From: Deltaproteobacteria bacterium
GTDB lineage: Bacteria; Myxococcota_A; UBA9160; PR03
Length of the DNA stretch: 64,000 nucleotides
Direction: 5' to 3'
Assembly (NCBI GenBank): GCA_035063765.1
Contig: JAPSFT010000007.1
Location: 124,001 to 188,000, forward strand
The notes beneath the pieces are model-generated. The model did no database searches, was not told the origin of the DNA, and saw nothing but the letters and a program-made list of their open reading frames with translations. Positions 24,996 to 33,401 of the stretch are shown here, piece by piece. The translations under genes were made by a program, and so were the position numbers. Each line of letters starts with the position of its first letter. Within the stretch, counting starts at the first letter, position 1.

Positions 24996-27877
24996 GGGCC
25001 GGCCGCGCGGTGGCCCCGCTCCTGTGCGCGATCTTCTTCCTCTCGGGTGCCGCCGGGCTGCTCTTCGAGAGCCTGTGGTTCCGGCAGGCCGGGCTTGCCT
25101 TCGGCAACGGGGTCTGGGCGACGAGCCTGGTGCTCTCGAGCTTCATGGCCGGCCTCGCGCTCGGCAACCTGCTGGCCGCGCGCTGGCGCCGGCTCGGCGC
25201 GCGTCCGATCGCCGCCTACGCCGCCCTCGAGGCGACGATCGCGGCGTCGGGCGTGGGCCTCGTGCTCCTCCTGCCGCGGCTCGGGCCGCTGCTGGCTCCC
25301 GGGCTCGGGGGGCTCTCCGAAGCGCCCGTGCTGCTCAACGCGCTGCGCCTCGCGATCGCCTTCGCCCTGCTCGTGATGCCCGCGACCGCGATGGGCGCGA
25401 CGCTGCCGCTCCTCGTGCAGGCGCTCGAGGTGCGCACGGGTAGCTTCGGCTCGGCACTCGGGCGGCTCTACGGCTGGAACACGCTCGGCGCGGTGCTCGG
25501 CGCGGTCGCGGGCGAGGCCTTCCTGGTGGCGCCGCTCGGGGTGCGCGGCACCGCGCTGGTCGCGGCCGGCTGCAACCTCGCAGCCGGCGCCGGCGCGCTC
25601 GCGGGCGGCTGGGGCCTCGCGGGTGCGCGCGAGGCGGGCGAGGAGCCGCGGCGCGGCGACCCGCACGCCCCGCGCGTGCGCCTCGCGCTCGCGGCGGCCT
25701 TCCTGGCCGGCCTCACGCTGCTCGCCCTCGAGGTGGTCTGGTTCCGGTTCCTGCACCTCTTCGTGCGCTCGAGCGGCCTCGCCTTCGCGCTGCTCCTGGC
25801 GACCGTGCTGGGCGGGATCGGCGCGGGCGGCCTGCTCGGCGGCGCCTGGCTGCGCCGCGATCCGCGCGCCTGGCGCCACGCGGGCTGGCTCGCGTGCGCG
25901 GCCGGCGCCCTGGTGGCCGCCCTCTACCTCGGCTTCGCGTGGGTCCCGGCGCTCTTCGCCGGGCGCTACCTCGCGAAGCCGGCCGAGATCCTCGCGCTGG
26001 CGGCCCTGCTCGTGCTGCCGGTGAGCCTCGTCTCGGGCGCGCTCTTCCCGCTGCTCGGGGCGGCGCTCGGCGAGGAGCTGCGCCCGGCGCGCCGCGCCAC
26101 GGGCCTGCTCACCTTCGCCAACACGGTCGGGGCCGGGCTCGGCTCGCTGCTCGGCGGCTTCGTGCTGCTGCCCGGGCTCGGGATGGAGCGCTCGTTCTTC
26201 CTGCTCGCCGCCCTCTACCTGGCGGTCGCCGCGCTGGCCGAGCGCCTCGCGCGCCATGCGGCGGCGCCGCTTCCGCGCGCGCGCTGGGCGGCGCCAGCGG
26301 CGCTCGGGCTCGCGCTCCTCGTCTTCCCGTTCGGGCTCATGGAGTCGCACTACCTGCGCATCCCGGCCCGGCGCGCGACCACGGACCAGACGCTGGTCGC
26401 GGTGCGCGAGGGGCGCACCGAGACCAGCCAGCTCCTGCGCCGCGACTTCCTCGGCGAGCCCGTGAGCCATCAGCTCCTGACCGACGGCTACCGCATGGCC
26501 GGCACCGCCGTCGGCGGTCGCCGCTACATGAAGCTCTACGTGTGGATGCCGGTGGCGTTGCGCCCCGAGCCGAAGCAGGCGCTCCTGGTCAGCTTCGGCG
26601 TGGGTTCGACCGCGCGCGCGCTCGCCGACACCCGGAGCCTCGAGCACATCGACGTGGTCGACATCTCGCGCGAGATCCTCGCGCTCTCGGATCTCGTCTA
26701 CCCGCCGGAGCGCCATCCGCTGCGCGACCCGCGCGTGCAGGTCCACGTCGAGGACGGTCGCTGGTTCCTCGAGACGACCGGCCGGCGCTACGACCTGATC
26801 ACCGGCGAGCCGCCGCCGCCGAAGAACGCCGGGGTCGTGAACCTCTACACCCGCGAGTACTTCGCGCTGGTGCGCAGCCGGCTCGCACCGGGCGGCATCC
26901 ACAGCTACTGGCTGCCGGTCCACCAGCTCAGCGAGCTCGACGCCCGTTCGATCGTGCGTGCCTACTGCGACGTCTTCCCCGACTGCTCGCTGTGGACCGG
27001 CACCAGCCTCGACTGGATGCTGGTCGGGAGCAACGGCGCGCGCTTCGCGCGCGACGAGGCCGCCTTCACCGCACAGTGGCGGGACCCCGTGGTGGGTCCG
27101 GAGCTCGCGGCCGTCGGCTTCGAGCGGCCCGAGCAGCTCGGCACGACCTTCCTGGCCGACGCCGACCAGCTCCGGAGCTGGACCGGGGACGCCCCGCCCG
27201 TCCGCGACGACTTCCCGAAGCGGATCTCGGGCCCCTACCCGGGCCCGGCGGCGCGCGCGGTCTTCACCCGCTTCATGGACACCGGCGCGACGGCCGCGCG
27301 CTTCGCCGCGAGCCGCTTCGTGCGCGAGGCCTGGCCCGCCGCCCTGCGCGAGCGCACGCTCGGCTGGTTCCGCAGCCAGGCGCTCGTGAACCGGCTGATG
27401 GCCGACCGGGCCCCCACGGTCCCGGCAAGCGAGCGGATCGCCACGCTCGACGCGCTGCTCAGCGACACCGATCTGCGAACGCTTCCCCTGTGGGCGCTCG
27501 GGGTGACCGGGGAGCAGATCGAGATCCTCGAGCGCCGGCTCGCGGCCGGCCTCGAGCGCGAGGCCGATCACCAGGCGGGCCTGGCCCCCCGCGACCTCGC
27601 CGCCCGCCGCTACGACGTCGCCGCGCGCCGCTACGGCCAGCTCCTGCGCCGCCACCCGCGCGACCGCGAGGCCCTCACCTGGCGGGTCTACGCGCTGGCC
27701 CGCAGCGGCGATCTCGAGGAGGCGCGCGCCGAGCTGCGCCGCGCCCGCCCGTGGCTCGCGCAGGCCGGCGGCGACCAGAGCGACCTCGCGTGGATCGCCG
27801 AGCGCTACGGGCTCGGCCGTCCGGAGGGCGGGCCGGGCGGGAGCGCCCCCCCCGGAGGCGGCGGCGCCCCGCGCTAG
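24992..27877 (+). CDS. second membrane/spermidine-synthase-like fusion protein
   Basis: 961 aa, ATG overlapping the previous TGA. It has the same architecture as its neighbour: about 10-12 membrane helices (LLCAIFFLSGAAGLLFESLW, LALLVMPATAMGATLPLL-type motif, LVLPVSLVSGALFPLLGAAL), then a Rossmann domain (LLVSFGVGSTARALADT, IDVVDISREILALS, VHVEDGRWFLETTG, YDLITGEPPPPKNAG, VNLYTREYFALVRSRLAPGG). A short helical repeat tail comes last. The GEPPPPKNAG loop replaces the catalytic Asp region of genuine spermidine synthases. The sequence ends in a Gly/Pro-rich tail. The proteins may move or modify a small molecule at the inner membrane; the substrate is unknown. Confidence 0.8.
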   Translation: MRAGRAVAPLLCAIFFLSGAAGLLFESLWFRQAGLAFGNGVWATSLVLSSFMAGLALGNLLAARWRRLGARPIAAYAALEATIAASGVGLVLLLPRLGPLLAPGLGGLSEAPVLLNALRLAIAFALLVMPATAMGATLPLLVQALEVRTGSFGSALGRLYGWNTLGAVLGAVAGEAFLVAPLGVRGTALVAAGCNLAAGAGALAGGWGLAGAREAGEEPRRGDPHAPRVRLALAAAFLAGLTLLALEVVWFRFLHLFVRSSGLAFALLLATVLGGIGAGGLLGGAWLRRDPRAWRHAGWLACAAGALVAALYLGFAWVPALFAGRYLAKPAEILALAALLVLPVSLVSGALFPLLGAALGEELRPARRATGLLTFANTVGAGLGSLLGGFVLLPGLGMERSFFLLAALYLAVAALAERLARHAAAPLPRARWAAPAALGLALLVFPFGLMESHYLRIPARRATTDQTLVAVREGRTETSQLLRRDFLGEPVSHQLLTDGYRMAGTAVGGRRYMKLYVWMPVALRPEPKQALLVSFGVGSTARALADTRSLEHIDVVDISREILALSDLVYPPERHPLRDPRVQVHVEDGRWFLETTGRRYDLITGEPPPPKNAGVVNLYTREYFALVRSRLAPGGIHSYWLPVHQLSELDARSIVRAYCDVFPDCSLWTGTSLDWMLVGSNGARFARDEAAFTAQWRDPVVGPELAAVGFERPEQLGTTFLADADQLRSWTGDAPPVRDDFPKRISGPYPGPAARAVFTRFMDTGATAARFAASRFVREAWPAALRERTLGWFRSQALVNRLMADRAPTVPASERIATLDALLSDTDLRTLPLWALGVTGEQIEILERRLAAGLEREADHQAGLAPRDLAARRYDVAARRYGQLLRRHPRDREALTWRVYALARSGDLEEARAELRRARPWLAQAGGDQSDLAWIAERYGLGRPEGGPGGSAPPGGGGAPR

Positions 27878-27904
27878 AGTGGGCCCGCACGCCAGGAGGG
27901 TCCC

Positions 27905-30160
27905 GTGGAACGCACGACCTTCGCCGCCCCTCTCGCGCTCCTGCTCGCGCTCGCCGGCTGCGGCGAGCACCAGGGCCCCGGCACGATCGAAGGCGCCGCG
28001 CTCCCGCCGGAGCTCGTCCGCTCCCGCGCCGGGGCGCAGGCGGAGGCGGCCCACGCGCTCGCCGAGCGCTCGTTCTCGGCCGATCCCGATCGCCAGATCC
28101 TGTTCGGGGACCTGCACGTCCACACCACCTTCTCGGCCGACGCCTTCATGATGGGCCTGCCGATCCAGCAGGGCGAGGGCGTCCACCCCGTCGCCGACGC
28201 CTGCGACTTCGCCCGCATCTGCTCGGCCCTCGACTTCTGGAGCATCACCGACCACGCCGAGGCGCTGACCCCGCGGCGCTGGGAGGAGACGATCGACACG
28301 ATCCGGCAGTGCAACGCGGTTGCCGGCGATCCCGCCGACCCCGACGTCGTGGCGCTGCTCGGCTGGGAGTGGACCCAGATCGGGCGCACGCCCGAGACCC
28401 ACTACGGGCACAAGAACGTGATCCTGCGCGAGTGGGAGGAGGGGCGCGTCCCGGCGCGCCCGATCCACTCGGCCAGCTTCGCGACCCAGGCGATGCGCCA
28501 GAAGCCGGACTGGCGCCAGCGCTGGCTGCTGCCGCTCGGCGACTGGGAGAACCGCCAGCTCTACTTCGACATGATGACCTACCTCGGGGAGCTTCGCGAC
28601 ACGCCGATGTGTCCAGACGGCGTGGACGTCCACGAGCTCCCGACGGACTGCTCCGAGGGCGCCGCCACGCCCGCGCTGCTCTTCGACAAGCTCGACCAGT
28701 GGGGCTTCGACTCGCTGGTGATCCCGCACGGAACGACCTGGGGCATCTACACGCCGCCCGGCTCGTCGTGGGACAAGCAGCTCGATCCGGAGCAGCACGA
28801 CCCCGCGCGCCAGAAGCTCGTCGAGGTCTTCTCGGGGCACGGGAGCTCCGAGCAGTACCGGAGCTTCCGCGAGGTGGAGTTCGGCGCGAACGGCGAGGCG
28901 ATCTGCCCGGCGACCCAGCCCGACTACGAGCCCTGCTGCCAGCGTGCCGGCACGATCATCCGCAGCCGCTGCGAGGACCCGGACTCGCCGGAGTGCGCGG
29001 AGCGGGTGGCGGCGGCGCAGGCGAACTTCCTGGCCGCCGGGGTGCAGGGCCGGCTCACCGTGCCGGGCGCGCAGGTGGAGGACTGGGGCAACTGCGGCAA
29101 CTGCACCGACTGCTACCTGCCGGCCTTCGGCTACCGGCCGCGCAGCGCGGTCCAGTACATCCTCGCGCTCTCCGACTTCCGGGACACGGCCGATCCGCTG
29201 CGCTTCCGCTTCGGCTTCCTCGCGTCGAGCGACAACCACTCCGCCCGCCCCGGCACCGGCTACAAGGAGTACGGGCGCCTCTACAACACCGAGGCACGCG
29301 GCCCGCGCGACGCCGGGTGGTACGAGCGCGTCAACCGGGGCGTGCGTCGCGACCCCGCACCCGAGTCGGTGTCGATCGAGGAGGCGGCGCGCGGCCTCCA
29401 GCAGTACCAGCTCCTCGACTTCGAGCGCCAGGCGTCGTTCTTCCTGACCGGCGGGCTGGTCGGGCTCCACGCCCGGGGCCGCGGCCGCGAGGCGATCTGG
29501 GACGCGCTCCAGGAGCGCGCGGTCTACGGGACCAGCGGCGAGCGCATCCTGCTCTGGTTCGACCTGCTGAACGCGCCGGGCGGCGTGCTGCCGATGGGAA
29601 GCGACGCGAGGCTCGCCGAGACCCCGATCTTCCGCGTGCGTGCGGCCGGCGCCCTCGAACAGCTCCCGGGCTGCCCCGACGCCGCGACGGCAGGCCTGTC
29701 GCCCGAGCGCCTCGAGCGGCTGTGCCGCGGCGAGTGCTACCACCCGGGCAACGTGCGGCGGCGCATCACGCGCATCGAGGTCGTGCGGATCCGGCCGCAG
29801 GCGGTCCCGGGCGAGCTGGTCGACGCCCTGATCCAGGACCCGTGGCGCACGCTTCCCTGCCCGCCCGACGAGAGCGGCTGCACCGTCGAGTTCGACGATC
29901 CCGAGTTCCTCGCCGAGAACCGCGAGATCCTCTACTACGTGCGCGCGATCCAGGAGCCGACGCCCGCGGTGAACGCGGGCCTGCTGCGCTGCACCCGCGA
30001 CGAGAGCGGCGCCTGCGTCGGCGTCGACCCCTGCTACGGCGACTACCGCACCCCGCGCGGCGAGGACTGCCTCGCGCCCAACGAGGAGCGCGCCTGGTCC
30101 TCGCCGATCTGGGTCGCGCCCGGCCACGGCTTCACCGCACCGGCGTCCGCGGCGCCCTGA
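27905..30160 (+). CDS. DUF3604-family lipoprotein (PHP-type metallohydrolase candidate)
   Basis: 751 aa, GTG start with AGGAGGG ahead. The signal peptide ends in LALAGC (lipoprotein). The DUF3604 pattern is clear: LFGDLHVHTTFSADAF (PHP-style GDLHxHTxxS metal motif), LDFWSITDHAEAL (TDH), LLGWEWTQIG, VIPHGTTWGIY, and FRFGFLASSDNHSARPGTGY (SSDNH metal motif). Many Cys pairs (NCGNCTDCY, CEDPDSPEC) suggest disulfides in the periplasm. PHP-type folds are metal-dependent phosphoesterases, and DUF3604 proteins are common in deltaproteobacterial and marine genomes. It follows the two membrane/SpeE-like genes by 27 bp, indicating one operon. Confidence 0.88.
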   Translation: MERTTFAAPLALLLALAGCGEHQGPGTIEGAALPPELVRSRAGAQAEAAHALAERSFSADPDRQILFGDLHVHTTFSADAFMMGLPIQQGEGVHPVADACDFARICSALDFWSITDHAEALTPRRWEETIDTIRQCNAVAGDPADPDVVALLGWEWTQIGRTPETHYGHKNVILREWEEGRVPARPIHSASFATQAMRQKPDWRQRWLLPLGDWENRQLYFDMMTYLGELRDTPMCPDGVDVHELPTDCSEGAATPALLFDKLDQWGFDSLVIPHGTTWGIYTPPGSSWDKQLDPEQHDPARQKLVEVFSGHGSSEQYRSFREVEFGANGEAICPATQPDYEPCCQRAGTIIRSRCEDPDSPECAERVAAAQANFLAAGVQGRLTVPGAQVEDWGNCGNCTDCYLPAFGYRPRSAVQYILALSDFRDTADPLRFRFGFLASSDNHSARPGTGYKEYGRLYNTEARGPRDAGWYERVNRGVRRDPAPESVSIEEAARGLQQYQLLDFERQASFFLTGGLVGLHARGRGREAIWDALQERAVYGTSGERILLWFDLLNAPGGVLPMGSDARLAETPIFRVRAAGALEQLPGCPDAATAGLSPERLERLCRGECYHPGNVRRRITRIEVVRIRPQAVPGELVDALIQDPWRTLPCPPDESGCTVEFDDPEFLAENREILYYVRAIQEPTPAVNAGLLRCTRDESGACVGVDPCYGDYRTPRGEDCLAPNEERAWSSPIWVAPGHGFTAPASAAP

Positions 30161-30163
30161 GGG

Positions 30164-30703
30164 ATGCTGCGCAAGCTCCTCCTGCTCTGCCTCGACGAGG
30201 AAGCGGGCGGGGACGGCCCGGCCGACGCCGCGGGCGCGCTGCGCCGCCTCGCGCACCACTGGGAGTGGATCGACGGCGTCCTCGCAGCGCCGGAGGGTCT
30301 CGCCCTCGCGGCGGCGCGCACGGCCCCGGTCCCGGTCGGGCTCGACGCGAGGCTCGGGCGCGAGGGCGCCGGGGAGGCCGGGGCCCGCGAGCTGCTCGCC
30401 GCGCTCGCGGCTGCTCGATGGCGCGGCGCGCTGCTGCTGCTCGGCGCCCCGGCCTTCGGGAGCCTCTGGTCCGCGACGGCCGGCGGCGTGCCCCCGAGCG
30501 GGCCGCGCTTCGGGTCGGTGGGCCTGCTCACGCGCGCCGCGGGAGGACCCTGGCTGCGCGGGCGCCGCTCGAGCGATCCCCTGCCGCTCCGTTCGCAGCT
30601 CGAGCGCGAGGGCTTCTGCGAGCTCGCCGTGCTCGAGGCCGAGCGCCCGCGCGAGGTCGCCGCGCTCCAGCTCGCGGGCGGGGGCGGCTGGCGCGAGCGC
30701 TGA
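30164..30703 (+). CDS. hypothetical protein behind the DUF3604 gene
   Basis: 179 aa, ATG three bases after the DUF3604 stop, so co-translated with it. The start MLRKLLLLCLDEEAGGDG and the run WRGALLLLGAPAFGSLWSAT give a mixed alpha/beta impression. The ending (DPLPLRSQLEREGFCELAVL) is charged. No motif I know is present, and no signal peptide is convincing. A degenerate sulfatase/phosphatase-like fold is conceivable because the neighbours are of that kind, but no metal ligands are visible. Function unknown. Confidence 0.6.
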   Translation: MLRKLLLLCLDEEAGGDGPADAAGALRRLAHHWEWIDGVLAAPEGLALAAARTAPVPVGLDARLGREGAGEAGARELLAALAAARWRGALLLLGAPAFGSLWSATAGGVPPSGPRFGSVGLLTRAAGGPWLRGRRSSDPLPLRSQLEREGFCELAVLEAERPREVAALQLAGGGGWRER

Positions 30704-30760
30704 GGTCCGCGCTGCGGAAGGGATCGCACGACGCGACGGCAGCCGTCGGGCCGAGCACCC

Positions 30761-33343
30761 CTACGTCCCGATCCGGAGGAGGCGGACGAGCGGCCCCGCA
30801 GGCGAGCGCTCGGCGCGCAGGTCGACCTCGCCCGCCAGGTGCCAGAGGTCCTCGCCGCCCGGGTCGCAGAGCACCTGCTGCAGGCTCCAGCGCCGCGGCT
30901 CCTCCTGGCGCAGGACGGTCTTGTCGGCGCTGCGGGCGCGCGGCTCGAAGACGATGCGCCCGTGCTCGGCGAAGAAGGGCGCGAGCGCGCGCTCGAAGCG
31001 CGCCTCGTCCCAGGGATCCCCGGGGTCGGCACGCACGCACGCCGCGGCCGCCTCCCAGTCGCGCGCCGCGAGCGCGCGCACGAGCTGGTGGAGCTCGCCG
31101 CGCACGCGCGCGGCGAGCGCGCGCGGGTGGCGCGCGAGGTCGTAGGGCTGGGGCGCCGGAGCCGGCCGATCGCGGCGCCGTCCCGAAGGGTCCAGAGCAC
31201 TCGCACCGCCCGGCCGCAGGCGCTCCTCCCACTCCTCGACGAGGCTCGAGTCCACCCGCGCCAGCAGCGCGCGGAAGAAGCCGATCGCGTCCCACAGCTC
31301 GTCGTCGCGCGCGGCCTCCGGCACCGACTGGACGAGCACGTTGTGGAACTGCGAGAGGTAGCGGAGCAGGAGGCCCTCGCTGCGCTGGATGCCGTAGCGG
31401 CGCACGTAGTGGTCGAAGTCCTCGTAGCCCTCCCACATCTCGCGGGCCACGGACTTCGGGCGCAGCGGCTCCTCGGCGAGCCATGGGTGCTTCTCGCAGA
31501 AGAAGGCGAAGCTCGCGCGCAGGAACTCCTCGGCGGGCTTCGGGTGGGTCACCTCGGCGAGCTTCGCCATGCGCTCCTCGTACTCGACCCCCTCCGCCTT
31601 GAGCCGCGCCACGAGCTCCGCCCGGGCCTGCTGCACCTGCTGCTGGAGGACCGGCCGGGGGTCCTCGAGGATCGCCTCCACGAGCGACAGGACGTCGCGG
31701 GCGTAGTCGGGCGACGTGCGGTCGAGGAGCCCGACCGCGTCGACCAGGTAGAGCGCCAGCGACTGGTGCAGCGAGAAGTCGCGCTGGAGATCGGCGGCCA
31801 GGCGCACGGTGGCGCAGCCAGCCTCGACGTCGAAGACGCGCTGGACGAGGCCCGCCGCACGCAGCGAGCGGAACAGACGGGCCGCCTCGCGGCGCAGCAC
31901 ACGCTTGCGGGCCGGCGGCTCGTGCGAGCGCTCGATCAGCTCGACGAGCAGGCGGTGGCCGGTCCCCCGCACCCCTTCGTCGAGCCCGCGCTGGAGCGAC
32001 GCCACGAGCATTCCGTGCCCGATCCGGAAGCGCGACTCGAGCCTCTCCGGGGGGCTCGCCGCGAGCTTCTCGAAGGCCTCCTTCGACCAGCCGACGAAGC
32101 CGGGCGGCGGCTTCTTCTTCTGCGCCTTCTTCCCGCCGCCCGCCGCCCGGGCCTCGATGCGCTTGTTCTCGACCACGTGCTCGGGCGCCTGGCACACCAC
32201 CCAGCCGTGGTCGTCGAAGCCCTTGCGTCCGGCGCGCCCGGCGATCTGCTGGAAGTCGCGGACCGAGAGCAGGCCCGTCTTCTCGCCGTCGAACTTCACG
32301 AGCCCCGAGAAGAGCACGGTGCGGATCGGCACGTTCACGCCGACGCCGAGCGTGTCGGTGCCGCACACGACCCGCAGCAGGCCGCGCTGGGCGAGCTGCT
32401 CGACCAGCAGCCGGTAGCGCGGCAGGAGCCCCGCGTGGTGGAGGCCGACCCCGTGCTTCAGGATGCGCTGCACGTCCTTGCCGTAGGGCGAGTCGAAGCG
32501 CACGCCGGCCAGCGCCTCGGCGATCGCCTGGCGCTGCTCGCGCGTCGCCAGCTGCGCGCTGGTCAGCGCCTGGGCCTGCTCGGCCGCCTCGCGCTGGGTG
32601 AAGAAGACGACGTAGACGGGCGCACGCCCGCTCGCGAGCAGCTCCTCGACCGTCTCGTGGAGCGGCGTCTCGCGCCACTCGAAGCCGAGCGGCACGGGCC
32701 GCTCGTCGCTGTGCACGTGGGCGGCCGGACGCCCGCTCTGGCGCACCAGCTTCTCCTCGATCGGCGCGGTGTTGCCGAGCGTCGCCGACATCAGCAGGAA
32801 CTGGGTGCGCTCGAGGAGCAGGAGCGGCACCTGCCACGCCACGCCCCGCGCCGGGTCGGCGTAGAAGTGGAACTCGTCCATCACGACGCAGGGCGCGTCG
32901 GCGGCCTCGCCCTGGCGCAGCGCCATGTTCGCGAGCACCTCGGCGGTGCAGCAGACGACGGGCGCCGCCCAGTTGATGCTGGCGTCGCCGGTGAGCATCC
33001 CCACCTGCTCGGGGCCGAGCTCCGCGCACAGCGCGAAGAACTTCTCGTTGACGAGCGCCTTCACCGGTGCGGTGTAGAACGAGCGGCGGCCCTCGCAGAG
33101 CGCCTTCCAGTGCAGGCCGAGCGCCACCAGCGACTTGCCCGAGCCGGTCGGTGTCGAGAGCACCACGTGCTTGCCGGCCCAGAGCTCGAGGAGCGCCTCC
33201 TCCTGCGCGGGATAGAGCGTGAGGCCCGTGTCGGCGACCCACCCGAGGAAGCGATCGAGCGACGCCTCGGGCGCGAGCGGGCCGTCGGGCAGGCGCGGGC
33301 CGAGGCGCGAGGCCGCGGGCGCTTCGGTGTCGGGGGCGCTCAT
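30761..33343 (-). CDS. Ski2-like DEAD/DEAH RNA helicase with DUF3516
   Basis: 860 aa, ATG at 33343. The helicase core is complete: LSTPTGSGKSLVALGL (Walker A), MDEFHFY (DExH variant), LMSATLG (motif III), CGTDTLGVGVN and QIAGRAGRKGF (motif VI). A lysine-rich linker (GGKKAQKKKPPPG) and a ~400-residue C-terminal helical region follow, matching DUF3516 proteins. This group belongs to the superfamily 2 Ski2/Mtr4-like helicases, and bacterial members are thought to act on RNA. It is divergent from the SNF2 gene with only 58 bp between the starts, so a shared promoter region is likely. Predicted cytoplasmic. Confidence 0.9.
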   Translation of the reverse strand: MSAPDTEAPAASRLGPRLPDGPLAPEASLDRFLGWVADTGLTLYPAQEEALLELWAGKHVVLSTPTGSGKSLVALGLHWKALCEGRRSFYTAPVKALVNEKFFALCAELGPEQVGMLTGDASINWAAPVVCCTAEVLANMALRQGEAADAPCVVMDEFHFYADPARGVAWQVPLLLLERTQFLLMSATLGNTAPIEEKLVRQSGRPAAHVHSDERPVPLGFEWRETPLHETVEELLASGRAPVYVVFFTQREAAEQAQALTSAQLATREQRQAIAEALAGVRFDSPYGKDVQRILKHGVGLHHAGLLPRYRLLVEQLAQRGLLRVVCGTDTLGVGVNVPIRTVLFSGLVKFDGEKTGLLSVRDFQQIAGRAGRKGFDDHGWVVCQAPEHVVENKRIEARAAGGGKKAQKKKPPPGFVGWSKEAFEKLAASPPERLESRFRIGHGMLVASLQRGLDEGVRGTGHRLLVELIERSHEPPARKRVLRREAARLFRSLRAAGLVQRVFDVEAGCATVRLAADLQRDFSLHQSLALYLVDAVGLLDRTSPDYARDVLSLVEAILEDPRPVLQQQVQQARAELVARLKAEGVEYEERMAKLAEVTHPKPAEEFLRASFAFFCEKHPWLAEEPLRPKSVAREMWEGYEDFDHYVRRYGIQRSEGLLLRYLSQFHNVLVQSVPEAARDDELWDAIGFFRALLARVDSSLVEEWEERLRPGGASALDPSGRRRDRPAPAPQPYDLARHPRALAARVRGELHQLVRALAARDWEAAAACVRADPGDPWDEARFERALAPFFAEHGRIVFEPRARSADKTVLRQEEPRRWSLQQVLCDPGGEDLWHLAGEVDLRAERSPAGPLVRLLRIGT

Positions 33344-33401
33344 CGCGGCGCGAGGGTAGTGGATGCCCGGGCGGGACGGGTTTCCTACGCTGCGCGCCCG
33401 C

